In this document: positions 46,586 to 54,919 of the stretch, one piece after another
Numbering within the stretch: position 1 is the first letter of the stretch
How the letters are laid out: every line of letters starts with the position of its first letter
Assembly: GCF_008040165.1 (NCBI RefSeq)
Contig: NZ_VRUR01000001.1
Coordinates: 58,053 to 122,052, forward strand
Source: Flagellimonas hymeniacidonis
GTDB lineage: Bacteria > Bacteroidota > Bacteroidia > Flavobacteriales > Flavobacteriaceae
Length of the DNA stretch: 64,000 bases
Reading direction: 5' to 3'
The notes under the pieces: generated by a model
Database searches by the model: none
What the model saw: only the letters and a program-made list of their open reading frames with translations
What the model was told of the DNA's origin: nothing
Translations under genes and position numbers: made by a program

Positions 46586-47935
46586 CTATTGTTCCGAAAG
46601 TAAGCTCAAAATTTCATTTTCAATTTCATCAGAATCCCAATTCGACTCAATATTGGGATGTTGCATTACATGTTGCATAATTTTTTCTTGCCTATCCCCT
46701 ATTGCCAATGCCTCGACATAAGGTCTTTCAGAAAAAGTGACCCGGCTATACACTGGAATCCATTTCTCAGGATGCCTAGTAGCAAATCGTTTTTCAATTT
46801 TCTTCTGTAGCAAAAACTTTGGATTGGCAGTCTTACTGCTCATTTCCACAAAATTTCTATAGCTCAGTTCTGCAATAGCATCTGCATTAGGTTTCCGTAT
46901 TTTCTGATATTCACTAAAAATGGTTTCCCAATCATCACCGTAGGTATCCATTAGATCATCCAATTCGGAAATATCTTCAAATCCTGCATTCATCCCCTGT
47001 CCATAAAAAGGAACAATAGCATGGGCAGAATCACCCACTAAAGCCACTTTGTCCCAGTAACTCCAAGGGTAACATTTCATGGTTACCATGGCACTGGTTG
47101 GGTTATTAAAGAAATCTTTAGATAGGTTTTCAATCTCCTTTCTCACATTGGGAAAGTATGTTTTAAAAAATGCTTTGGCTTCCTTTTCATTTGTGATGTT
47201 CTCAAAAGAGAATTCTCCCTCAAAAGGTAAAAACAATGTGCAGGTAAAACTACCGTCAATATTGGGCATAGCAATAAGCATAAATTTTCCACGAGGCCAA
47301 ATATGAAATGAGTTTTTGTCCAGTTTATGGGTTCCATCCTCGTTTGGAGGGATGGTGAGCTCCTTATATCCTACATCTATAAAGTTCTGGGAATAATCAA
47401 ACCTACTGCGGCGTTGCATTTTATGCCTAACCCTAGAAAAAGCACCATCACAACCAAAAACCAAATCGTATTGATATTCTTTCCATTCACTTTTTTCAGA
47501 TTCCCCGGTAAATATTTTTGCTTCTGGTAGATCTATATCCCACACCTTTTCATTAAAGCGAAAAATAGTTCCTGCCTGTTTCGCTAAATCAATCATTTTC
47601 CTATTCAATATTCCTCTGGAAATAGACCAAATAGCTTCCCCTTCCTTCCCATATTTTTGAAAGTAAACAGGTTTTTCATTAACATGCATTGCCCTTTTGT
47701 CCAAAGGAATTGCAATTTCCTTTATACTATCTTCCAAGCCTAATTTACGAAGCGCTTTCCATCCCCTATTGCTCATGGCCAAGTTGATAGATCGCCCCGA
47801 AAATTCCACAGTTCTGATATCAGGTCTTCTATCAAAAACCGTTACGGCATGTCCTTTTCTTTTTAAGTAAATGGCTAAAAGTGAACCCACCAATCCAGAA
47901 CCGATGATGGCAATATTTTTTGAAGTCTGTGTCAT
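46586..47935 (-). CDS. kmo: Kynurenine 3-monooxygenase
   Basis: 449 residues from the ATG at 47935; the frame extends to 47959 without better evidence. FAD monooxygenase: GSGLVGS (11-17) in the first dinucleotide fold, the RSINLAMSNRG stretch typical of KMO, and GDSAHAIVPFYGQGMNAGFED near 301-321. Hydroxylates kynurenine to 3-hydroxykynurenine with NADPH and oxygen. The kynureninase gene is 7 kb away on the same strand. The C-terminal helix of eukaryotic enzymes is replaced by a short tail. Confidence 0.92.
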   Translation of the reverse strand: MTQTSKNIAIIGSGLVGSLLAIYLKRKGHAVTVFDRRPDIRTVEFSGRSINLAMSNRGWKALRKLGLEDSIKEIAIPLDKRAMHVNEKPVYFQKYGKEGEAIWSISRGILNRKMIDLAKQAGTIFRFNEKVWDIDLPEAKIFTGESEKSEWKEYQYDLVFGCDGAFSRVRHKMQRRSRFDYSQNFIDVGYKELTIPPNEDGTHKLDKNSFHIWPRGKFMLIAMPNIDGSFTCTLFLPFEGEFSFENITNEKEAKAFFKTYFPNVRKEIENLSKDFFNNPTSAMVTMKCYPWSYWDKVALVGDSAHAIVPFYGQGMNAGFEDISELDDLMDTYGDDWETIFSEYQKIRKPNADAIAELSYRNFVEMSSKTANPKFLLQKKIEKRFATRHPEKWIPVYSRVTFSERPYVEALAIGDRQEKIMQHVMQHPNIESNWDSDEIENEILSLLSEQ

Positions 47936-48167
47936 ATGCGCCCGTGGGCCAGTTCTCATTAAACCATAAAAATACAGAATTTACAGCGTTTTGCTAACTT
48001 CTAAATTTAATGAAAAGTGGAGACTCGTCGCCACCTTTTAGGTATATAAGCATATGTCCTATTGCCTCAAATCTACTTTTAGCATTTTTTAACATAAGCC
48101 TGTAAGCTTTTGGTATTATAGTTGACGTATATATTACAGAATATTCCGCTCCGGCGTCCATATATAT

Positions 48168-48203
48168 AAAAAGTCCTTCACAATACTTTGCGAAGGACTT
48201 TTT
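48168..48203 (-). terminator. Terminator after clpP
   Basis: A 12-bp perfect stem (AAAAAGTCCTTC / GAAGGACTTTTT) with a 12-base loop, 21 bases past the clpP stop. On the minus strand it ends in a T-run (TTTTTATATA). The rest of the 288-base gap to kmo holds no gene I can support. Confidence 0.85.
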
Positions 48204-48223
48204 CCTTTTTATATGGCTACAAC

Positions 48224-48772
48224 TTATTCTAAGATGCCGTCTACGATACCATATTTCACGGACTCTTCCGCTCCCATCCAGTAATCACGGTCAAAATCTT
48301 TCATAACCTTATCATAGTCTTGTCCGCAGTTATCTGCCAATATTTTTGCCCCAAGTTCTTTGGTTTTTATGATCTCCTTAGCTTGGATTTCAATATTGGA
48401 GGCCTGTCCTCGGGCACCGCCACTAGGTTGATGAATCATCACACGGGCATGGGGCTGAATAAACCTTCTCCCCTTTTCACCCACTGACAGCAAAATGGAA
48501 CCCATGGAAGCTGCCAAACCAGAACAAACGGTGGACACTGGACTCTTGATTTGTTTTATGGTATCATAAATAGCAAAACCAGAGGTTACATATCCTCCTG
48601 GGCTATTAATGATCAATTGAATTTCCTTGTTATTCTGTAAATCCAAATAGAGCAAACGATCAATAACGTGTTTTGCAGAATCATCATCTACCATACCCCA
48701 TAAAAACACTTTGCGTTCCTCTAATAATTTTTCTTGGACTAACTCCTGAACCTTTCCTTTTTTTGAACTCAT
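48224..48772 (-). CDS. clpP: ClpP-family serine protease subunit
   Basis: 182 residues from the ATG at 48772; the upstream TTG at 48796 lies inside the promoter box. Catalytic triad: S89 (GLAASMGS), H114 (MIHQPSGG) and D163 (DFDRDYWM). The N-terminus is shorter than the main flavobacterial ClpP and no clpX lies beside it, so this may be a second ClpP that forms mixed or separate rings. It would degrade proteins delivered by a Clp ATPase encoded elsewhere. Confidence 0.9.
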   Translation of the reverse strand: MSSKKGKVQELVQEKLLEERKVFLWGMVDDDSAKHVIDRLLYLDLQNNKEIQLIINSPGGYVTSGFAIYDTIKQIKSPVSTVCSGLAASMGSILLSVGEKGRRFIQPHARVMIHQPSGGARGQASNIEIQAKEIIKTKELGAKILADNCGQDYDKVMKDFDRDYWMGAEESVKYGIVDGILE

Positions 48773-48793
48773 TTTTGATTTTGTTGAAAGTTT

Positions 48794-48801
48794 CAAAATT
48801 A
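48794..48801 (-). promoter_or_regulatory. -7 promoter box for clpP
   Basis: On the minus strand TAATTTTG matches TAnnTTTG exactly and lies 21 bases before the ATG at 48772. It overlaps the TTG codon at 48796 and so decides against that start. A TTG at 48829-48831 is too far upstream for a normal -33 box. Confidence 0.5.
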
Positions 48802-48853
48802 ATCAAATTCTAAGGAAGTTATAGGGTTCAAGAATCTACTTGTTCAAATAAAA

Positions 48854-49684
48854 TTATTTTACTTTTACCTCAACCTTTTTGGAAACTACATCCTTAATGG
48901 GAATTATAAATTTTCCTGTTTTGGTGATTAAAGTTAAGGTGTTGTTTTCTATAGCCTCAATAGTACCTTCATTCTTTCCTATTACAACCCTGTCTCCTAC
49001 TGCATATGTGCGTCTGGTGTAAAAAGAATGCAATAGGTCTGTAATAATATCTCTGGACCCTAGTCCTAATCCAATAGCAAAGGCTAACAAAAAAGAACCT
49101 AAAATTAAGGTGATATTGTTAGTGATAATCGTAGTATCAATACCCGCTTGATTCAACGCTGTAATTGAAATAAAAATTACGATGATGTAAAACAATAGGT
49201 TACTGACCACATTAGATCCTCCAAATTCCAAAGAATCAAACAATTTCTTTACTGTTGTTTTGATGAAATTCCCAATGTAAAGCCCAATCATCATTAACGC
49301 AAGCGCGCTGAACAATCTAGGCAGGTAACGCAACAGGTTTCCAATTTCCGTTGAGATGATTTCCCAACTCAAAATATCAGCGGCAACAATCAAGAACACC
49401 AATAACAACAGCCATTTCACAAAACCGAGGATTACCTTGATGATATCAATTTTAAAATCTCCCTTCCCAAAAAGATCCATTTCATTGATCTTATCACTCA
49501 AGGCATCCATTTTAGCAAGCTTTAAAACTTTGCCCAAAACAAAAAGGACAATTTTGGTAACCACCCAGCCTATTAAAAGGATAATTAATGCACCAATAAT
49601 CTTTGGCAGGGCCAACGCCACATCCCTGCCCATGGCGGCTAGAGAATCAAAGGTTAAATTTTTCCATTCGTTAATTGCTTCCAT
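48854..49684 (-). CDS. MscS-like mechanosensitive channel protein
   Basis: 276 residues. Four or five membrane helices at about 26-50, 84-106, 116-136, 160-178 and 190-206; the last is the Gly/Ala-rich pore helix (LAFAIGLGLGS). The MscS beta domain follows at about 225-270 (YAVGDRVVIGKNEGTIEAI). It should open under membrane tension. It lies third in a unit after a sigma factor and a 62-residue protein. It has an extra membrane region compared with minimal MscS. Confidence 0.88.
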   Translation of the reverse strand: MEAINEWKNLTFDSLAAMGRDVALALPKIIGALIILLIGWVVTKIVLFVLGKVLKLAKMDALSDKINEMDLFGKGDFKIDIIKVILGFVKWLLLLVFLIVAADILSWEIISTEIGNLLRYLPRLFSALALMMIGLYIGNFIKTTVKKLFDSLEFGGSNVVSNLLFYIIVIFISITALNQAGIDTTIITNNITLILGSFLLAFAIGLGLGSRDIITDLLHSFYTRRTYAVGDRVVIGKNEGTIEAIENNTLTLITKTGKFIIPIKDVVSKKVEVKVK

Positions 49685-49708
49685 AGTTATAGTTTTATCG
49701 TGTTGTTT

Positions 49709-49897
49709 TTAATTATTTCCAGAGGTTCTAAAAAGCTTTCGCAAAGCTGAACCTATATTAAAGGAAAACAGGGATGCCAAGTCCATAATCAACTTAGCCG
49801 CTGCTATATCGTTCATTACTTTTTTCTTCATTCCAGGTGGGACCTCTCGTAAAGAGGCTTCTAATTCCCTAAATGGATTTCTAATTTTCTTTGCCAT
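49709..49897 (-). CDS. Small basic protein between sigma factor and MscS
   Basis: 62 residues with no named family known to me. The N-terminal half is charged (NPFRELEASLREVPPGMKKKV) and the C-terminal half amphipathic with a hydrophobic stretch (LIMDLASLFSFNIG). It starts three bases after the sigma gene stop and ends 24 bases before the MscS start. Its position is that usually taken by an anti-sigma factor, but it has no clear membrane helix or zinc motif. Confidence 0.6.
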   Translation of the reverse strand: MAKKIRNPFRELEASLREVPPGMKKKVMNDIAAAKLIMDLASLFSFNIGSALRKLFRTSGNN

Positions 49898-49900
49898 CTA

Positions 49901-50575
49901 TTATAAGGTATTATAGATTTCCAATAGTTTCTCTTTTGCTCTTTTAAGCCGCATTTTTACTGCGCTTTCTCCCAAATCCATCAGGGACACCAAATCTTTA
50001 ATGGATGCTCCATCTTGATATTTTAGCAGCAAAATGGATTTGTCTTCTGGCGAGACCAACTCCAAAGCCTCTTTAAGCTTACTGGCCTTCATTTCAAAAA
50101 GACTTTCATCTGGCACTTCTTCTCTGATCTTATATTCAGAATCTTCAACGGGAACTGATTTATCACTCATTTTCCGCTGTTTGTTTCTATTTACATAGTT
50201 CACACAAAAGTTATAGGTGAACGAATACAGCCAAGTTGAAAACTTGGATCTCCCCTTAAACATCTTTAGTTTAATGAACAATTGTAAAAAAACATCTTGG
50301 GTCAGGTCTTCGGCTTCATCCTCAGATCTTGAAAAACCATAACATTTGTTATAAACCATCTTTGCATAACGGTCATATAGCTTTCCAAATAGTAATGGGT
50401 TATTGTTTGTAACTATCCGCTGAACCAATTCCTCATCCGATATATGGGCATACGGGTCTTCTGTTTCCAATGAATTTTTATCGAGGTTATTTATAAAAAT
50501 TAGAAACAGCCTTTTTAAAAAAGTCACTTGAAACGTTTTAGGTCTTATTAAATTCTTTGAGGAATCATTGGACAA
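49901..50575 (-). CDS. ECF RNA polymerase sigma factor
   Basis: 224 residues from the TTG at 50575; the first 30 or so residues are poorly conserved-looking and the true start may be a later TTG. Region 2 at about 70-135 (EDEAEDLTQDVFLQLFIKL, then KFSTWLYSFTYNFCVNYV), region 4 at about 165-220 (DKSILLLKYQDGASIKDL). It heads a unit with the 62-residue protein and MscS channel, so envelope or osmotic stress is a reasonable guess. Confidence 0.87.
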   Translation of the reverse strand: MSNDSSKNLIRPKTFQVTFLKRLFLIFINNLDKNSLETEDPYAHISDEELVQRIVTNNNPLLFGKLYDRYAKMVYNKCYGFSRSEDEAEDLTQDVFLQLFIKLKMFKGRSKFSTWLYSFTYNFCVNYVNRNKQRKMSDKSVPVEDSEYKIREEVPDESLFEMKASKLKEALELVSPEDKSILLLKYQDGASIKDLVSLMDLGESAVKMRLKRAKEKLLEIYNTL

Positions 50576-50601
50576 GATAAATTAAATTGACGTTATATTT
50601 G
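50568..50601 (+). promoter_or_regulatory. Promoter for the DUF6503-like gene
   Basis: TATATTTG at 50594-50601 matches TAnnTTTG exactly, 15 bases before the ATG at 50617. A TTG at 50568-50570 is 23 bases upstream of it, at the long end of the accepted spacing. It overlaps the start of the divergent sigma gene. Confidence 0.55.
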
Positions 50602-50616
50602 TTTGAAAAATAAACC

Positions 50617-51297
50617 ATGAAGCCCACAGCACTTTTCACCATCGTTGCCTCCATTATGTTTTTAGCCTGCAAAGACGAACCTAAAACAGCAAAGCAAGAA
50701 GTAGAACCAGAAAAATCTGTGCTAGAAAAGATCGCGTTGGCCCATGGATATGAAAATTGGAAATCCGTTCAGGAATTTACGTTTACCTTCAATGTAGACC
50801 GAGATAGCTCACATTTTGAACGTACATGGGTATGGAAACCAAAATCCAATGATGTAACCGCCATTTCTGGAGGCGATACTTTGCTGTACAACAGAAAATC
50901 GATGGATAGCATAGCTACCAAAATAAACGGTGGTTTTATTAATGATAGGTATTGGGTATTAGCTCCTTTTAATCTTATATGGGATGCTAAAAATTTCACC
51001 TATGAGCATACTGAAGAGGAAAAATCTCCTATTAGCGGAGAGTCCATGCAAAAGCTGACTATTGTTTACAGCAATGAAGGAGGATATACTCCTGGGGATG
51101 CTTATGATTTTTACTTTAAAGATGATTTTATTCTTCGCGAGTGGGTTTTCAGGAAGTCTAACCAAACAGAGCCTTCCATGACCACTACTTGGGAAGACTA
51201 TATTGAAATAGAAGGCTTGAAACTGGCTCAGGATCACCGAAAAGCAGAGGAAGGTTTTAGTCTTAATTTTACTGACTTATCAGTAATCAAAAACTAA
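50617..51297 (+). CDS. DUF6503-like lipoprotein
   Basis: 226 residues. Lipobox MFLAC (Cys18). The mature part is a single beta-rich domain with WVWKPKSNDVTAISGGDTLLYNR and WVLAPFNLIWD segments, the pattern of flavobacterial DUF6503 proteins, which resemble LolA/LolB-type lipid-binding folds. No enzyme motif. Divergent to the sigma operon and convergent with the MFS gene. Confidence 0.7.
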   Translation: MKPTALFTIVASIMFLACKDEPKTAKQEVEPEKSVLEKIALAHGYENWKSVQEFTFTFNVDRDSSHFERTWVWKPKSNDVTAISGGDTLLYNRKSMDSIATKINGGFINDRYWVLAPFNLIWDAKNFTYEHTEEEKSPISGESMQKLTIVYSNEGGYTPGDAYDFYFKDDFILREWVFRKSNQTEPSMTTTWEDYIEIEGLKLAQDHRKAEEGFSLNFTDLSVIKN

Positions 51298-51309
51298 ATA
51301 ATTGCTACC

Positions 51310-52455
51310 CTATTTATTTTTTTTCAACAAGAGTGTTGTTGCCAAAACAAGTAGAATACAGCCCAACAATGCATAAAAGCTATGGGTTAAGGAGGCGCTT
51401 TCCGCTATAAATCCCAAAATCACTGGTCCCAATAAAAACCCTGCATACCCGGTACCCGCTATAAAAGAAATTCCTTGAGCTGAGTCTACTCCCTTGACAT
51501 TTCCTCCAATGCGAAAAAGTTCGGGTACAATCACAGAGAAACCAAGACCGTTTAGGGCAAAACCTGTAATGGCCAACAGCGTATTTCCTGAAAGTACAAG
51601 CAAATATCCTAAAAGTGCTATCACAGAGCCTAATGCCACAATTTTTATAGATCCTATTTTAGCGCTGATTCCATCACCTAAAAATCGACCCAAAGTCATT
51701 GCTACAGAAAATGCAAGAAACCCAGCTCCAATAAACGCCTCTGGTGCTAGTGTTATTTCTTTTAGATATAGCCCACTCCAGTCTACAATAGCGCCTTCAC
51801 TCCCCATGGCAACAAAACCAATGATTCCCAACAACAAAAGTGGTTTAAACAGTTTTAAACTAAATGGCTCTTTATCTATTGGTGCCGCTACAATATGGAT
51901 GTAGTTTCTGTAGAGAAGAAGGTTTACAATAAGCACCAGAACTACCATTATTCCCATATGCAAAGCCGGATTTCCTATCATAGGTATTAAAAAACTTCCA
52001 AGGCCTGCTATTACACCTCCTAAACTAAAAAAACCATGGACCGCTGACATAAAATTTTCTTTGTCCTCTTTTTCAATTTCTGTCACTAACGTATTCATAG
52101 AAATATCTGTTAGTCCAGTACATGCCCCAAAAACAAACAGGCTCACCATCAATGTGTAATAGTTAGGCACCAAAAGTGGAAAAAGTGCCATGATACTGGT
52201 TAAGAGAACGCTATACCAAGTAGCTCTACCTACACCCAATTTATTTATGATCTTGGATGCAATTGGGAATATGGTAAAAACGCCAAGGGAAAGACAAAAG
52301 AGGGCAATCCCCAGATCAGCCTTATTAATTTCCAACTTTTCCTTTACTGTTGGAATATAGATGGCCCAGGTACCAAACCAAATGTTGAGACTGGCAAATA
52401 CCCATGCAGGGGCAAAATATCTTCTGTTGGAAAAAATTAGTTGAAGTGATTTCAT
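51310..52455 (-). CDS. MFS transporter (YbjJ-like)
   Basis: 381 residues, twelve predicted membrane helices. The YbjJ-type marks are visible: an N-terminal helix with NIWFGTWAIYIP, a LGVGRATWYS loop between helices 2 and 3, and EGAIVDWSGLYLKE at the start of the second half (about 225). Sugar or small-organic transport is probable but undetermined. It is separated from the divergent AraC regulator by 292 bases, which may control it. Confidence 0.85.
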   Translation of the reverse strand: MKSLQLIFSNRRYFAPAWVFASLNIWFGTWAIYIPTVKEKLEINKADLGIALFCLSLGVFTIFPIASKIINKLGVGRATWYSVLLTSIMALFPLLVPNYYTLMVSLFVFGACTGLTDISMNTLVTEIEKEDKENFMSAVHGFFSLGGVIAGLGSFLIPMIGNPALHMGIMVVLVLIVNLLLYRNYIHIVAAPIDKEPFSLKLFKPLLLLGIIGFVAMGSEGAIVDWSGLYLKEITLAPEAFIGAGFLAFSVAMTLGRFLGDGISAKIGSIKIVALGSVIALLGYLLVLSGNTLLAITGFALNGLGFSVIVPELFRIGGNVKGVDSAQGISFIAGTGYAGFLLGPVILGFIAESASLTHSFYALLGCILLVLATTLLLKKNK

Positions 52456-52747
52456 ATCTATACCTGTACGAGTAGTTGTTGTATTTTAAATGTTATTGTT
52501 CTTAGTTTTAATGGTCCTATGCAATATGAGATAAATCTTCCCCAAGTCTTCTATTCCGATTTAGTCCCTCAATAATCTCCATTTCCTTTAGCCATACCTA
52601 CACTTTGTTTTATAATTGAGCACAACACTAAATACCATTACAAAATAAACACGATTTTGAAGTAAAACTTAGGATAAAGTATTCAAACAATATGATGATT
52701 TATTCTTTTTTAGTAACTATAGGACACTTTTTTGGTAATTTTACCTT

Positions 52748-53617
52748 ATGAAACCGATGCTAGAAGCCATCAATGTCAACACCAACTCTTCCTTGAAGGT
52801 GGAGACTTATAACTCTACAACCAATTGCGAATCTGCGGGATGGCATATTCATCCTGAATATGAACTGGTTTGTATAAAAAATGGTTCAGGACTCCTAAAT
52901 ATTGGTTCCGAAAAAAGGCATTACGGAAATGGTGTTTTGGTGTTTTTAGGTGGTGATATTCCTCATGCAGATTTTGGAAACAAGGATAATGAAGATAATC
53001 TGGAGGTTGTCATTCAATTCAAAAAGGAATTTTTAGAGGACAAATTAAAGGTCTTCCCTGAGTTGATAAAAATTAAAGAATTGATTGAAAAATCGAGACA
53101 AGTCTTAATTTTTGACGAACATACCAAGGAATCCCTTTGGCCACTTTTCAAAAGATTTGACAAAATGGACAATCAAGGGAAATTGGTTAACCTACTTTCA
53201 ATTCTTGACCAACTTTCCAAACATGGTGTTTACGAGCGTCTCTTTGATACCATTTCTATCAGTAATTACAAAAAGAATGAGATTCGCAGATTGGAAGAAA
53301 CCTTTGAATACGTAAACAACAATTTTCATAAAAATATTTCAATACAAGAAATTGCCACACGCTTAGGTTTTACTCCGAATTCTTTTTGCAGGTTCTTTAA
53401 AAAAATGACCCATCAGACATTTATCAGCTTTGTGAATGAATTTAGGATAGCCAAAGCGGTAGAATTTTTTAATGAAAACAATACGGTTATTGCTGAAGTT
53501 ATGTATAAATCTGGATTTAATGACCCTTCCTACTTTACCAGGCAATTCAAAAAGTATCAAGACACAACACCTTCCTCCTATTTAAAATCAAAATATAGTG
53601 ACCAGTTGAAGGGCTAA
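52748..53617 (+). CDS. AraC-family transcriptional regulator
   Basis: 289 residues. N-terminal cupin ligand-binding half (about 25-110: HIHPEYELVCIKNGSG, DIPHADFG). C-terminal double helix-turn-helix at about 185-284 with ISIQEIATRLGFTPNSFCRFFKK and the second HTH ending GFNDPSYFTRQFKKY. Such cupin/AraC proteins usually sense a sugar or small metabolite. The divergent MFS transporter is the likely target; the 292-base gap between them has no exact TAnnTTTG box. Confidence 0.9.
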   Translation: MKPMLEAINVNTNSSLKVETYNSTTNCESAGWHIHPEYELVCIKNGSGLLNIGSEKRHYGNGVLVFLGGDIPHADFGNKDNEDNLEVVIQFKKEFLEDKLKVFPELIKIKELIEKSRQVLIFDEHTKESLWPLFKRFDKMDNQGKLVNLLSILDQLSKHGVYERLFDTISISNYKKNEIRRLEETFEYVNNNFHKNISIQEIATRLGFTPNSFCRFFKKMTHQTFISFVNEFRIAKAVEFFNENNTVIAEVMYKSGFNDPSYFTRQFKKYQDTTPSSYLKSKYSDQLKG

Positions 53618-53650
53618 AACTTTGTCCAGGCAATTAATTGGGCTTTTAAA

Positions 53651-53675
53651 TAAGACCGCTCCGAAGAACGGCCTT
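53651..53675. terminator. Weak hairpin between convergent genes
   Basis: TAAGACCG pairs with CGGCCTTA with one A-C mismatch around a ten-base loop, in the gap between the AraC gene (ends 53617) and the astacin gene (ends 53697). No T-run follows on either strand, so the assignment is tentative. Confidence 0.3.
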
Positions 53676-53696
53676 ATGGTTAACCCCTGTTTAATA

Positions 53697-54770
53697 TTAA
53701 TTACATCTTGTGATAAAATTCCATCGGGTAAAATCCCTTTCGTACAAACTACCACGATAGGTTACCCGTTCGCCAACAGCATATCTCCTAAATCGAGACC
53801 ACTCATCTACTCCATCGCACGGATCGGTTTCACCGCCAGTATCTGGGTTACCGTCTGAAGATGAGTATAACGAATTAGTTCCCTCGACATCCAAAGTAGA
53901 TATTCTAGCTTGCCTTTGAGGTAACAGATTCCCGTTTAAATCTGTGATAGTGGGTCTCCCATTTTTACTAAAAGTAAAACTGCCATACATCATGGTGGAG
54001 TTAATATCAAACTGACCCGTTAACAAGGTTGCTGAATTACTCTTAAAAAACTGATCTTGTGCTCCATTCTGGATATTCTCAAAATTGATTCTGATAAAAT
54101 TGTCCCTATCAGAACGATTCTGTTCGTGAATGTACCCTAAGGTATGCCCTATCTCATGGATGATGACCACAGCTGTGGCCCGGGTACCTAAACGAATAAA
54201 GCCTCTGGAGCCATTCATACCAAGTGTAGCCACTCCAGAATTGCTATTGGATCCTGAAGAAGAAATGGTAACATAATTGGACTGATTTGTCCGCTCTTTA
54301 AATGTTACATTGGTTTTGCTCGTCCATTCATCAAAAGATTTCTGAAGTTCGGAACGCACCGATGCACTAAGTCCGCTAATTACATAGTAGACAACTCCAT
54401 TGGTCCATTTACGAACACCTCCACCTAATCCAAGATTTGTTTGACCTGCATCGGGCACAGGATTTTCATCAAACGAATCAGGGGAATCGGATAATTGTTC
54501 TTCGAACAATCTAGTATCGCTGCCTGCCAAACTGTAGGTGCCATCTTCTTCAAGTCTTACCTTTACTTGGTCTCCCAAAAAGTATTTGGTAATAAATGTG
54601 GTATCCTGATCTTCTGTGGACACCTCTTCATTAGGAGTTGTTGCAGTTGGGTCATCCACTTCCTTCTTTTCGCAAGAAGCGAAGCATACAACCATAGCCA
54701 TTGTTAAAATCAGCAGTTTCTTAATACCGATTTTGGGGTTCATTTTTTCATTTTTACGTTTCATGTTCAT
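53697..54770 (-). CDS. Astacin-like (M12A) zinc metalloprotease lipoprotein
   Basis: 357 residues; ATGs at 54770 and 54764 both work. Signal peptide with lipobox CFASC (Cys33). Zinc signature HEIGHTLGYIHE (205-216) and a Met-turn in STMMYG (258-263). A C-terminal segment (about 316-357) is bracketed by C318 and C356 and carries the GERVTYRGSLYE pattern of small CBM5/12-type chitin-binding modules. It should act outside the cell on proteins, perhaps held to a polysaccharide surface. Confidence 0.88.
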   Translation of the reverse strand: MNMKRKNEKMNPKIGIKKLLILTMAMVVCFASCEKKEVDDPTATTPNEEVSTEDQDTTFITKYFLGDQVKVRLEEDGTYSLAGSDTRLFEEQLSDSPDSFDENPVPDAGQTNLGLGGGVRKWTNGVVYYVISGLSASVRSELQKSFDEWTSKTNVTFKERTNQSNYVTISSSGSNSNSGVATLGMNGSRGFIRLGTRATAVVIIHEIGHTLGYIHEQNRSDRDNFIRINFENIQNGAQDQFFKSNSATLLTGQFDINSTMMYGSFTFSKNGRPTITDLNGNLLPQRQARISTLDVEGTNSLYSSSDGNPDTGGETDPCDGVDEWSRFRRYAVGERVTYRGSLYERDFTRWNFITRCN

Positions 54771-54919
54771 TTTAATTTTGGGGTTAAAACTTAAATATGT
54801 ACGTAAGAAAAACCAACATGGTACTAGGTTGCTTCATCTTTTCGATGAATGGGTGTTAAATTGATCATTATTGCATGATCAATCCGATATGCGAGAAAAA
54901 AAATGAAATTGCTATACGG

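Noticed and set aside
52456..52747. Possible small gene or riboswitch in the MFS/AraC gap
   Set aside because: The stretch is AT-rich with no frame of note and no stable stem pattern; it most likely holds the two divergent promoters, although no exact -7 box is seen.
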